Shown here: positions 23,367 through 34,239 of the stretch, piece after piece
How the letters are laid out: every line of letters begins with the position of its first letter
Numbering within the stretch: the stretch's first letter is position 1
Position numbers and translations under genes: made by a program
From: Calliphora vicina
Lineage: Eukaryota; Arthropoda; Insecta; Diptera; Calliphoridae
Assembly (NCBI RefSeq): GCF_958450345.1
Contig: NC_088780.1
Location: 105,598,226 to 105,662,225 of the forward strand
Direction of reading: 5' to 3'
Length of the DNA stretch: 64,000 bases
Notes under the pieces: model-generated
Databases searched by the model: none
The model's input: only the letters and a program-made list of their open reading frames with translations
Told to the model about the DNA's origin: nothing

Positions 23367-23877
23367 GTTATTTATTAAATTACAAAAACAGTTAAAATTG
23401 TATATTTTTTAAATATTTTCATATATGCAAATCTAATTAAATAAAAATATAAATTTCTTGTTATTCAAAAATATTCCAGTTTTTTTTTATAACATAATCA
23501 TTAGAAGAACTCAAGTTTTCTATAAATAAATAACAATAAATTGCACACTTAAATCAAAAAGCATTAATTTAGCATTTATTTGCCGAAAAAAACACTAAAG
23601 CGACAGATAGTCGTCATTAAACCGTTTTTTTCCTTTTTCGTTTTTAAAATTTATTACACTAGAAAGAAGAAGAAGGTCTTTGAATTGTATCAAGGAAAAT
23701 TCATTTGAAATGGTGATAAATTCAAAAATTAACAAATTTGCATAACCAATTTTATATTGTATAAATCTCGGCGTGTCCAATGGAAAAAAACTATTAAACA
23801 AAAAAAACTCGCACACACGAAAAAGAAATAAAAAAATCATAATTAAGGTTATAAAATTAAAAACAAGTATGGGTATT

Positions 23878-24050
23878 AAGTCTTTTGTTTTTTTTTGAGA
23901 GTTTTATTTACAACAAATACTCTACTACATAATGCTAATTTATATTTATGTTTGCAGCTCAAGTCTTTTGTTTTGTATATTTTGTTTTTGAGAGTTTTAT
24001 TTACAACAAATACTCTAAATTAAATTTATGTTTGCAACTTAAGTCTTTTG
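23878..24050. repeat. Tandem duplication of an 80-100 base unit
   Basis: 'aagtcttttgtttt ... gagagttttatttacaacaa ... atactct ... tttatgtttgca' occurs twice in a row, starting near 23878 and 23961, with a third partial start at about 24041. Confidence 0.75.
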
Positions 24051-24173
24051 TTTTTTATATGGAGATTTTTTTTGTTGTTAAATTGGTGCAGTAAATCATT
24101 AGTTTTTTTTAAATTATTTTTGCAATTTATTTGTTAGTTTTTAATTTTTATATTTCTATTTAATTTTACTTAC

Positions 24174-24630
24174 AACTTAAACAGATTAATCCATATACAT
24201 AAAGCATTTTGGGGCTTAAAAGCGGATGTAGCATCTTTATAAATGCTTTAAATTTATTTTTTATTTGTTTATTTTATAAATTAAACAAATTAAGGCCGTT
24301 TCTGACCGTTAGTTATTTGAATGAAATCACTCAAACTATGGAGAAAAGAAATTTTTTTTATTATTAAATATTTGTTTAAGTATATAATTTTATTTTGCAA
24401 AATTTATTTGTTTAAGGATTTGGTTAATAATCCTTGTTTGTTTTTTGTTTTTATTTTTTATATATATGTGTTTATTTTTGTAATTTCTTACATTCACTTC
24501 TTGTATTAGATTTTGCAACACAGACAACTTAAACACTTCTTTTTTTTATTTCAATTTTTATACAACGTTTTAATTTTTTAAAAAAAACTTCCACGAGAGC
24601 TTGTTTTTTCGTTAATCAACCGATCACTAT
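24174..24630 (-). other. Possible 5' untranslated exon, minus strand
   Basis: The minus strand from 24630 downstream (TCATAGTGATCGGTTG, AACGAAAAAACAAGC, AAGTGAATGTAAG) has the A-rich character of fly 5' leaders. It ends at a consensus donor, AAGTT|GTAAGTA, at 24174/24173. It is on the Skeletor strand and could be an alternative first exon of that gene. There is no RNA evidence, and GTAAGT occurs often by chance. Confidence 0.25.
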
Positions 24631-24662
24631 GAACACCCAAACCGTACTAACTATTTAAATGC
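24629..24662 (-). promoter_or_regulatory. Possible TATA plus initiator
   Basis: Reading minus, a TTTAAATA box lies about 29 bases upstream of TCATAG, a weak initiator match, at the start of the possible 5' exon. Spacing is right for a TATA promoter, but both motifs are weak in A+T-rich DNA. Confidence 0.2.
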
Positions 24663-24694
24663 CAACTTAATATTAACTTGGCTTTACAGATGCT

Positions 24695-24765
24695 GGCTGG
24701 TGGCTTTCTGGCTAGTTAACTGGCTGGCTGGCTGTTTGCTTGGTTGGCTGGCAGGCTGGTTGGTT
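24695..24765. repeat. GGCT-rich microsatellite
   Basis: Repeated 'ggctgg' and 'ggctggctggctg' units interrupted by single changes, within a locally GC-richer 250-base patch. Confidence 0.8.
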
Positions 24766-24967
24766 TGTTTTATTTGTTTGTTGCTTGATATAAGTAGTGT
24801 TGACTGGTCTGGACATCAAATCAAGCAGTAACCCACCACAACAAATGTTGTTTCTTGTTTTCTCAAGACACCATTTCTTCCCAAAGACTCAACAATAATA
24901 ATAACACCACCATCAGCAGCAGCATCAGCGCACTGGTAGCAAACTAATTCTATGTATAGTAAATGTA

Positions 24968-24997
24968 AGGAGTGAGATCGAAAAATTCTTAACATAC
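24968..24997. repeat. Left terminal inverted repeat of the DD37E element
   Basis: Thirty bases, pairing with 26236-26265 with one mismatch (T here, C in the other arm as read inward). Preceded by TA. Confidence 0.95.
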
Positions 24998-25101
24998 ATA
25001 TATGTTTATAAAAAAGAAACCACTAAACTTACAGCTTTAATTTTTTTTTTATTTGATTGAAATTATTATTACAATTTACAAAAAAAATTATTTTTATAGT
25101 T

Positions 25102-26109
25102 TTAATCACTAGTGATGAAATTTTGAACCTTTTTCGGAAACCCTTCCATTAACGTTTTTATAGTGCTTTCTGTCACTTTGCTCGAACATGTAGTCCATCT
25201 CCGTTTAAAATCTACCACACTTTTGGACACCTTTTTTGTACTCTTCAATTCTCTTTTAACAAGAGCCCAATATCTCTCCACTGGCCTTAGCTCCGGGCAG
25301 TTTGGAGGATTTGCCTCTCTTGGTACAAATACCACATTATTGTTCTTGTACCACTCAAGGGCTTGTTTGCCATAGTGACAGGATGCCAAGTCAGGCCAAA
25401 AATAAGTGGACACATTATGAAGTCTTATGAATGGAAGCAGCCTTTTTTGTAAACATTCCTTGATGTAAATTTCGGTATTTATAGAGCCCGTTGTAACAAA
25501 TGAGTGGCTTCTTTTGCCGCAACTGCATATTGCTTGCCATACCAAGAACTTTCTGGGAAATTTTGTCTGCTTTTGGGTCCTAAACTTTTCTTCAACATTC
25601 CCTCGAGCATCAGCAACATAAAATTTTTGACCTGGAAGTTGCGAAAAATCTGCCAGAACATACGTTTCGTCATCCATTATGCAGCAAGAATATTTTTTTA
25701 TAAAACTTGACTTCAATTTCCGTGCTCTGTTTTTGGCCTCTAAATTTTTAGTAGCGTTCCTGTCAGGAACTTTTTGAGCCTTGTATGTTTTTAAACCTGC
25801 ATTAGCTTTAACTTTTCGTACCAAATAGTCCGAGCACTGAGCTAACCGGGCTGCTTTCCTACCGGATGTGTTGGGAGCTCTTTTGAAAATGCGTTCTATT
25901 TTTTTGGCTTTAGAAACATCATGTGGACCATTCCTTCTACCTGAACCAGGTTTTCTATCAACTGACAAGTTCTCCCGGTACTGTTGAATAACATTGGAAA
26001 CAGTTTGACGGCAGACCTTTGTATGCTTGGCCAACTTTTTGTAAGACCAAGTTGGGTTTTGTTGAAAATATTTAATAATTTCAGTACGCACTTTTTTCTG
26101 GTCACTCAT
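25102..26109 (-). CDS. Transposase, Tc1/mariner superfamily (DD37E)
   Basis: A 335-residue protein starting MSDQKKVRTEIIKYF. The frame is open upstream to 26202, but this ATG gives the usual family length and removes a hydrophobic non-family extension. Residues about 10-50 form a first helix-turn-helix (YKKLAKHTKVCRQTVSNVIQ). A basic linker, KPGSGRRNGP, and a second DNA-binding region to about 115 follow. The catalytic residues are D147 in CIMDDETYV, D240 in FWPDLASCHYG and E278 in PELRPVERYW, with 37 residues between the last two (DD37E). NPPNCPELRP matches the family's NPPxxPxLxPIE motif. It cuts and reinserts the element at TA. No stop or frameshift is seen, so it may be active. Confidence 0.95.
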   Translation of the reverse strand: MSDQKKVRTEIIKYFQQNPTWSYKKLAKHTKVCRQTVSNVIQQYRENLSVDRKPGSGRRNGPHDVSKAKKIERIFKRAPNTSGRKAARLAQCSDYLVRKVKANAGLKTYKAQKVPDRNATKNLEAKNRARKLKSSFIKKYSCCIMDDETYVLADFSQLPGQKFYVADARGNVEEKFRTQKQTKFPRKFLVWQAICSCGKRSHSFVTTGSINTEIYIKECLQKRLLPFIRLHNVSTYFWPDLASCHYGKQALEWYKNNNVVFVPREANPPNCPELRPVERYWALVKRELKSTKKVSKSVVDFKRRWTTCSSKVTESTIKTLMEGFPKKVQNFITSD

Positions 26110-26235
26110 TTTAATCAGATTAACAAAAAAATTAATATAATTGACATTACACATAATAACTGACATGTTTTTCAAAGGTAACTTGATCAAAAAAAAATTC
26201 AAATAATACTTGGGTTAAAAAATGTAATGAAAAAC

Positions 26236-26265
26236 GTGTGTTAAGAATTTTTCGATCTCACTCCT
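26236..26265. repeat. Right terminal inverted repeat of the DD37E element
   Basis: Mirror of the left repeat, followed by TA at 26266-26267. Confidence 0.95.
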
Positions 26266-26399
26266 TATAAGGGGAGTTTAGTATTCATATACAATATAAC
26301 AATAAATGATAGTAGTATTTAACAAAATTTTAAAATAAAGTAAAAGCTTGTAATTGTAAATGTAATTCTAGCATGATTTTATACAATACTTACGACAAT

Positions 26400-27170
26400 G
26401 GTAAGAGTAGGTTCATGATCACTCACAGTCTTTCCCGGAATATGGCTCTATGGTACATAAATGCCTATCGAATATCAGAATTCAGCCAAAATAAGTTTCA
26501 TCAATAAAGAAATCACAAGACCATATTTTTCGTGGATCAGTCCATATTTGCCCATAAATATAAATCTTATATAAACGTCATTAACAAGATGAACTTCGAC
26601 AGAATAATCCCCATAATCACATATGTATGTATATAATTTGTCGCACCAAATTTTAATAAGATCGGCCATTAATTAGTCATAGCTTCCATATAACGATCAC
26701 TTATGAAAAGACCTTAACCTACATACATATCATATAAATATCAATTTCGAAGCAAAATTTTATACAGATCAGTTAAATGTATGCAAAAAACAACTACTGG
26801 ATTTTATGAAAATCGGTTCATATTTGATCATAGCCCCTCAAACATAAATCTTCTCTTATAAATATTGTTATCAGACTGAAATTCGACAACAAAAGTTGTT
26901 GGTAAGGATTTGCCCATTATTGGTCATAGCTCCCATACAAGGACCACTGCGGAAAAATACATTAACCTACATAAATAAGTTATATACAATATATGTAATA
27001 ATCGTAATATTGAATTTTATGAAGATCAGTCCATAGTTGGCCCGTAGCTCCCACATATGGACCGCTTCCGAGAAGTACTATAATACCCATAAACCCTTGT
27101 AAATATCGTTAGTAAGGTGAAATAGAACCAAAACAAGCTACAAATACATAGAAATCACGGTACCCATATA
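26400..27170. repeat. Degenerate repeat related to the foldback core
   Basis: Repeated phrases of the type 'gatcagtccatagttggccc', 'gtagctcccacatatggacc' and 'gcttccgagaag' occur several times at roughly 100-200 base intervals. They match the inner arms of the 19-20 kb foldback and the 55.3-55.8 kb copy. No ORF. Confidence 0.5.
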
Positions 27171-27175
27171 ATATA

Positions 27176-27361
27176 CAGTGGTGGCCAGCTAATTAGGGAC
27201 AAAATTGTTCGATAAATTCCATATAATTCCTTACATGTTGTAACGATTTTTCCAAACATTTTTGAGTAACTAAAAATATTAATACTAAATTTTATACGCC
27301 TAGGTGCTTTTGGTCGATACAAAAATTCAAATATTTCTCCCTAAATAGCTGGCCACCACCG
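27176..27361. mobile_element. 186-bp Tc1-type MITE
   Basis: The ends CAGTGGTGGCCAGCTAATTA and (reversed) CGGTGGTGGCCAGCTATTTA pair over about 25 bases and are flanked by TA on each side. CAGTGGTGGCCA-type ends are typical of Tc1-like elements. Too short to encode a transposase, so it would depend on one from elsewhere. Confidence 0.85.
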
Positions 27362-27404
27362 TATATATAAAATCCTGTTGTTAATATAAGGATCATAAGG
27401 CCTT

Positions 27405-27995
27405 AATGATTGTGTTCTATTCTCGTTTATCTGTTGTTATGTTCTTTAACACGTTCCACTATTTTTGTTTACTGCTTCTATATCCAATTGTCGACGTCAT
27501 GTATGGCATGCTTTTCTGGTGATGTCGGATTTTGGACTCCGAAAATCATACCCAATTCATCGCCATCTAATGTCGCATTCAACTGCTATCGGTCCGGTCT
27601 GTGCCCAAAGTTGTTCATTGTTGATAATATTTGTCCAGATAACTTTTAGGATTCGGCTGAGGCAACGGTTAATGAAAACTTGCATTGCTTTCATGACACA
27701 GCGAGCTACATTCGATGATTCACATCCGACAATGCTTTTTCTCTACAAATATTGTAGAATTTGGTCGGTTCCAGGAGCGATCGTACAGCGGTTAATGAAA
27801 ACTTGCATTGCTTTGAGGTTATAGAGAGCTACATTCTATAATTTACATCCGTACATTCGATGATTCACTTTCACATTCGATGTATTGAACTCAACAGTGC
27901 TAAAAAACTGTTTCTCTACAAATATGTTCGATTTTGGCCGGTTTCAGGAGCGATCGTACATTCCATGATCCAAATCGTTTCCGTTGTTTAAAGCT
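27405..27995 (-). pseudogene. Internally deleted LINE (endonuclease start joined to RT tail)
   Basis: On the minus strand 27985-27900 gives KRFGSWNVRSLLKPAKIEHI, the start of an AP-endonuclease domain. A damaged partial duplicate of that start follows at about 27790-27720. After a jump, 27640-27480 gives broken pieces of the C-terminal end of the same polyprotein type (ISNEQLW..RTG, then RWRWIG, KSDITRKA). The reverse transcriptase in between is missing. All frames are interrupted. Confidence 0.6.
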
Positions 27996-28139
27996 AAATA
28001 CCGTCACCTGGTTGATCGATCAGATTTCATTCATTTCGGTTTTGATAATCGTTTTATTCAAAATGAGTAGGTGATCAGGCATCTGCATCCGATCCTTAGT
28101 TATTGGGGGTACACCACCCTCCGGTGAGGTTGATATTGA

Positions 28140-29430
28140 AGAATAGGAGAGGCTGTATGAACGCCTCACAAAACCATTATAACCTCCCATATACAAAAAA
28201 ATTTAATACTATTAATTTTGAAGTGTTTTTCATTTAATTTTGACAAACTTTAATCTTATAATTTTACTAACTTTTAATGCCAAATCTGATGTACAACTAG
28301 TCACACTTAAGAGTATCTTTCTTCAATAATCTGGATTACAGATATGCAATTTCATTTATGTCCTCATTTATGGCTATGAAGGTTGAGAACTTTCGGTTAA
28401 ATGCAAATTATCGAACCAAATTCCTGTCTGAGACCTCAGCCGAATCATAATTTTACACTCATGTATGATCATACCTTAACCCATTAAAGTAAATTAGAAC
28501 AAGCATTACTTTCACATTCTTCGAAGCTCTTTATTAGCCTTATGGAATATCCCTTATATCACATACGTACGAATTTATACACTTACCACCGACATTTCAT
28601 TTAGATTATACCAAAATTTTACGTATGTTTGTCTGCTTCTGTATATAACAGCTAGTTAATCATAAAACTGCAGGCAGCAGCAAGTATTAGTTGTTAGGTT
28701 GTTGATCATGTTGCTGGGATCAACATCAACACATTTTGAAAATGTTGTTGGCGATATTGTTGTCGTGGTTAAATACTGTTTATTTGAGTTTTTCGCTTAC
28801 AGTAAAGCTTCTAGTCTTGTTAGACTTAAGTTTGTATGTAGCCTTTTTCTGTCATTAATATTCGTTAATTTTTAAAAGAAGATGTTAATGATTTATTCAA
28901 ATTTTTTTATTGCATTTTTATACACAAATATAGATTTTTTTATTTACATATTTATAAAATGTTGCGGAATTTTTATTTATTTATTTTTGTAGACTTTTGT
29001 GTACGTTTTAGTGACATAAATTTGTTTTAAAAACTCAAAACTTGTTTTTAATTCAATATTCTTAAAATTGCACAGTTAATATTGTGCCATTACAGTGGCA
29101 ATTTAAGTCAGTTAACTGGTGATTTTTTTTGTAGCTGTTATGTTTTTGAACGTTATAGTATTTAAGTTTCTATTCCGTGTTGACATTTATACAGTGGTAG
29201 CTAGCCTTGGCCTAAGATGTATGGAAATACTATGTATAACTCTATACATTTTGTATTACTCGTGTTAAAATTAAAACAAAATATAAAACCAAACTCAAAA
29301 CAACTTGAATAACTTTTAATAGTTTATTAATTTTTATAGAAATAGTAGTTTAAATTTTAGTTGGAAAGTTCATTAACAGCAACAATATTTCATATTATTG
29401 GTAGTTCTCAGTTTCAGAATATTTATTATT
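28140..29430. other. No gene recognised
   Basis: A+T-rich sequence without supported exons or paired repeats. A few phrases ('ctgcaggcagcagcaag', 'gttgttgg') are simple-sequence-like. Confidence 0.4.
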
Positions 29431-30000
29431 ATGCCTCCCATAGGATCCTTTGTGCAACCCTAAACATTATCATAACAGATTCAGGCTTCGTATGAAACCA
29501 ATTACACTGGTTGATGCAAGAATTATAACATGGGCCATTAAGGCCCTTCCGAGCAATTTCGCTATGCTCGACGTCAACATTGGATAGTCACAAAGCATGC
29601 TCTCAGAGATCTTATCGTGCAGCTCGCCAAATCTGCACTGTTTTGACGCAACATAATCTAAAGTCAATTTGTGGTATCTAAGGCCACAATGTACAGTAAA
29701 TAATCCTGTAAGTATTCTCAAATATTCATTCCGAGCGATAACAACTTGGACAGATTAATGAATCGTTTGTCGTGAATGAGCAAACTCCGATTCAAACCAA
29801 GAACGAATTCTTTATATAGTTTATGCCCGCAGGATGCCAAAGAAAGATTCAGGTCCAATGAAACCGTGTCGCACACCTCTGTTAGCCATGTAATGGGCCC
29901 GTTTGTTTCAAGATACAATGCAGTCCATAACGACACCAGACCTCATCTCATAGGAAGATAAGTACCGCTTGGCTACTGCTTCTCAAACACTCAGCTGAGA
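29430..30000 (-). pseudogene. Decayed non-LTR retrotransposon, 3' part
   Basis: The minus strand reads RILTGLFTVHCGLRYHKLTL, then DYVASKQCRFGELHDKISES and MLCDYPML. This matches the region after RNase H in I/Loa/R1-like elements (LTGHCxLRxHLxxM...CRxC...ExxxHxLCxCPAL), but two expected zinc-ligand cysteines of the CRxC...HxLCxCP pattern are altered. Upstream, 29936-29720 holds another broken frame. A second, poorer copy lies at 10385-10880. Confidence 0.65.
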
Positions 30001-30444
30001 ACGAACTATTGTTGGGTCACCATTGACTTGTTTGAAACCTTCGGCAGACCGCACCTGATCGACATTGTCTGCCACCAAGTTTAATATGACCACTAATACC
30101 TTTCAGGTATAAGAACTCTACAATTCTTATACAACAATAAAGTCGGTAACATGTAGTCCTATACTGCTATAGTAGGGTCAAATCCCCCGACTTAGATGCA
30201 CTTCTATGGACCATTACTAAAATATGTAAGGGTTGGATGTACAAGCTAAAGCGTAAGTGGGGCAGATCTTCATGGACCCAGTAATAGAAACACAGATAAG
30301 GCGATAGACCTTATCAAGTAGATATATCACAGTCACTTGTTCCACTTCATTCCATCAAACCAATTCGCCATTTGTAATTATTGGTTTTATTTCAGTAAAT
30401 CATGTTTCAATCCCACGTTCTACCAATAATGTAGGGCATAGATT

Positions 30445-30560
30445 TTGAATTTGAGACCCTATAAAGTATAAATATTCTCGATCCTTATAGACAGCAGAGT
30501 CGATATAGCCAAGTTCGTCAGCTCGGTTGCATGGTTCGGTTTCTATTTAAAATCGTGAAA
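30445..30560 (-). repeat. Fragment of the GACCCTATAAAGTAT repeat family
   Basis: 'gaccctataaagtataaata', 'ggatcctt/gatccttatagacagc' and 'gagtcgat' match the better copies at 49530-49580 and (reversed) 57430-57490. Confidence 0.6.
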
Positions 30561-30571
30561 ATCTTTACTAA

Positions 30572-30984
30572 AGTGCCCTGGAGACGATCAAATAAACCCG
30601 TCAATCAGTGCATATGTGTGAGTGGCGTATGCTTGAAGCTTTAAAGGAGACGTACAAATAAATATGTCAGTCACCATTTGTATTTGGACGCACTTTTCCA
30701 TTATTACCAAAAATCTCGGAGAAACTGAAGTTTTTTTTTGTTAATCTGAGACGTAAAACACATAATATTTTTTTTTTCATCCGTGCACGGCAAACACAAA
30801 GCAAATGAAATTTGATTGTCAATCACGACAGGAGACGATCAAATAATCAGTCGTCAAATAAAAAATCAAAACTTTTTGATTTTCATCAATCACTGCCGAC
30901 TACGCGTACGTGTAGCCGAAAAAGAACGATTGCTCGCTCACAACTATGTGATTGATGTGTTTATTTGATCGTCTCCCGGGCACT
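30572..30984. mobile_element. MITE with AGTGCCC ends and a TAA target duplication
   Basis: Left AGTGCCCTGGAGACGATCAA and right (reversed) AGTGCCCGGGAGACGATCAA pair over about 26 bases with one difference. The 3 bases outside each end are TAA. Internal copies of 'ggagacgatcaaataa' and 'ggagacgtacaaataa' lie in the interior. A 3-bp TAA duplication suggests the PIF/Harbinger group. No transposase. Confidence 0.8.
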
Positions 30985-31059
30985 TAAGTTCACATATACA
31001 ATATGCCTATGAAATTATAGACCTCTGCAGCTACATCACGGCTTAGAGAGAGAGAGATA

Positions 31060-31545
31060 ACCTCGGAACACCGTCTATACCAGGAATCGTAGGTTCGTCC
31101 AGTAAAGGACAACATCGTCATGTTGTCGAAACAGTTCGTCCTGGGATGTCTTTGGAGGCTTCAATATCACACAACTGGACCTTCCCCAGAGGAATGTCAA
31201 GAAGGATATTCCTGTATACGAGGAGGACACATAAAGATATGAGAAGGATCCATTGGATCGAAATTCGTATACAGAAGCATTGAACAACATTTATAGAGAC
31301 TACATCAATACCGGAGGGTCACCGCGCATAGCAGACTCAAAGAAAAACCTGCCACAACTGAGGTCGAGGTGGATCAATAGGCTTAATGCCTACTGGTCAT
31401 GCATAGACCGTGGTGTACCAAATTTGTGCCCAGCTTGTGGTTAGGGTCCCCATGATACTCCTTGAATATTCAACTGCCTAGCCAAATCTACTTCACTTAG
31501 TCCAGTCGATTTATGGACTAACCCAGTTGAGAATTGTTTAGCTGT
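31060..31545 (+). pseudogene. Jockey-type retrotransposon C-terminal fragment
   Basis: The plus strand gives SPRIADSKKNLPQLRSRWIN, then RLNAYWSCIDRGVPNLCPAC, then, past a stop, GPHDTP.IFNCLA and PVDLWTNPVE. This is the end of jockey-like polyproteins (LRSGxxxxLNxYxxRIDxxxxxxCPxCxxxPHDTxHLFxCPAxPTxLxxxxLWxxP). It has stops and frameshifts. The opposite-strand copy at 46735-47385 carries the same end. Confidence 0.8.
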
Positions 31546-31559
31546 TACAACAACAACGG

Positions 31560-34230
31560 CTTAAAAATTCGGATCCACAATGGGCCAATTTAACTAACTA
31601 AATTTTTCTTTACGTTTTCTGTTGTTGCAATCTAATAATAAACTCTTTAAAACAACAGAAAATTAATTTTGTTTTGATCGTTGATCATTTGCCGTTATAA
31701 TACAACAGATCAAAGTTGAGTTTATCAAGTAAAGAAGAAACAAAAAAAAAAAAATTTGTTCAATACTTTTCATTAATTTTTTAATACAATTTTTTTTAAG
31801 TCTATTGTGGAACAGCGAACTTATGGTGCTTTAACTCTTTCAGCCACGCTTTTTTGTGTATAAGTTTAAAATCAAAATAACTGCATTTTTACTTTAATCA
31901 AGGTTAGTTTATTATAAAAAATAAGAAACAATTAATCAAAACTTGAAAAAACCACCCCATTCCAAGGTTTTTTTGTGGAGTGAAGTGGTTAGTTTATTAA
32001 CCACGGTGGCGGTTGCCATTAAAAATAACAATGATAAAAATTTTGTTTCGTATAAATTTTTTGAATTCGAATATTTTTGACTACATTTTCTGACCAAACA
32101 ACCGAAATATCAAAGTAACACTGAATTCGATGAGCAATAAACACTCTGTGCTTTTTTTATAGAATGCGTGAAAGTCTCTTAAAAAAAACGATTTTTACAA
32201 TATTTTCAAATTAATATATTTATCTAACCAGAGCACCATGACGGCAAAGTTTTGCAAAAAATCATAAATGATGTTTAGCAAAATGGCAATAGATGACAAT
32301 AAACTATGTTTTAAAGACTATAGAAAATGTGGTTAGTAAACTAACCACCAATCCGCAAAGAGTTAACAATTTAATACGAAAAAATTTGGAATTTTTTTTT
32401 TTTTTTTTTTTTTTTTTTGCGAAAATCAATTGCTTCCAAAATACGATTAAACAAAATACAAAAATCAGATCGGACAGGTTTTGTAGTACTGGCACAAACC
32501 AAATTTCTTAAAAATTTAAAATATTTTTAAAAATTTTGTGCCAAACGTTTCAAAGAATTTATTTAGAAAAAGTGTTTTTACAATTTTTTATTATGTTGCA
32601 AGGAAATTGCAAGAAATTATATTAAATTACTCATTAGCCATTTCCGTCAAAGAGGTCACAATTTTAATAAAACAATATTTACATATATATTATAATTTAT
32701 TTAATTAATATAATATTTAATAATTCACATACCATCCTAAGTATGTAGTCTATGAATGACTTGTATTTATTTATTTTCCCATCACTTTACATAAATTATA
32801 ACTTCCTCAATTCAATGATGAAAGTTAAATATAATGTTGGCTGCTGTTGCAATTATTTACAAAAAACATGTACGAATACATTTTCATTTTCATTTTTTTT
32901 TAATTTTCTCTTAGACTTACAAATAAATTAGATACTTATACTGAGCCTAAACACAGAGGACGGACGGACAGATAGACACAGAGGCAGCTTTGTTTATGAC
33001 AACTCTGCAATTAAAGATTAAAAATGAACTTTGGTCGTACTAGTACTAGTACGCATGGATCCATCCATACATATGAATGAATGAATGAATATTTATGTTA
33101 CAAAATACTTTCATTTACTTTCATACCATAGAGAAATAGACATAGAGCGGAAACTACAAAAAAAATCAAACCGAAAATTACTCAAAATAATCACACATAC
33201 GAGTGTTGTTTTTGTTTTCCCATAGTTTTTTTTTACTAAAACCTTCTCTCCACTTAGGGTTTTGCTAACTGAGTTAGGTCTTTAACAGGAGAGTTTCCGA
33301 TCTATGTGTATTTATCTATGGTACGTACATAGATACATATTTTTCATTTGTGCTTTGAATTTTTCTCTTTTTTTTGTAATATTTTTTTTGTTTATATTTT
33401 ATAAGCGCCTTCCGTTGATTACGTCGTTGATTGGCCTCTTAAAGGTCATCAGCCAATGCATAACATTTCAGCCAGCTCGTGTATGTTTTGCTAAAAAGAA
33501 AGAAAGAAAGAAACACATAATAAAAAAACTACAAGACGTAAAATATTAAGATTTGTAATCATAAATAGATGATCTCCGCTGCTTCAGACAAATAAATCGA
33601 GTTAATATCAAAGATCTTACACAGATGAAGTCATTAGGAGGGAATATAAATAATATTTTTTATTAGTTTTTATTTCTAATGTTATAAAATATTTTTAAGA
33701 AATCATGAATTTGAACTATGAGGTGGTAAATTTTTTTTTAAAACATGTGTTTTTTTTGTAATACTTTATAGTGTTTTTGTTTTCTATTGATTTTGATTGA
33801 TTGCCTTTAATGTTTTAATTTGTGTTGGTGTTTTAATACAGTTTAAATCAAAAGGTTAATCCTATCGTTTTTAATTATTGACGGCTGGTAAGAGGGTTGG
33901 CTATATACATACGACTGTGTCGAATTTTTTGTACACTTCATTTATGTATGTAAAAGGAACTTAATGTATTATTCTATTATTGGTAAAAAAAACATTTAAC
34001 CACAGCATAGATCACAAGGAGACTGTATGGTTGGTAGCTGTTCGAAAGTAGTCAACGAAAGAAAAATTTTTGAAAAATATTTTTTTTTATAAAACATGGA
34101 TTGAATACTTAAAATATGGTATTCAACCAATTTTGATAATAGTTGCTCGTTTACCGACAACGCTCTTATTAATTACAAAGAGGCATATATTTCATGTAAT
34201 CGACCCATCTTTCGACTACCTATACATATA
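31560..34230. other. No gene recognised; simple repeats
   Basis: A+T-rich. Contains a T run of 26 bases at about 32394-32419, a (gaat)4-type run at about 33075-33092 and a degenerate 'tacgactgtgtcgaat' relative of the TTCGGCTGTGCCGAA palindrome near 33909. No exon or paired ends that I can support. Confidence 0.4.
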
Positions 34231-34239
34231 CTAAAGTGT

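Larger units (their letters stand above)
24968..26265. mobile_element. Apparently intact Tc1/mariner-type element (DD37E)
   Basis: Thirty-base terminal inverted repeats (24968-24997 and 26236-26265, beginning AGGAGTGAGATCGAAAAATT) differ at one position. They are flanked by TA on both sides (24966-24967 and 26266-26267), the standard target duplication. The single full-length transposase gene fills most of the 1.3 kb on the minus strand. Near-identical ends and an uninterrupted frame indicate a recent insertion. It landed in the GC-richer patch just upstream of the possible promoter. Confidence 0.95.

Noticed and set aside
25163..25375. Plus-strand frame within the DD37E element
   Set aside because: Antisense shadow of the intact transposase gene.
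27465..27824. 119-codon plus-strand frame with a repeated RLMKTCIA phrase
   Set aside because: It is antisense to the decayed LINE; the repeat reflects the partial duplication of the endonuclease start.
33070..33095. GAAT run as a regulatory site
   Set aside because: Plain tetranucleotide microsatellite without context.
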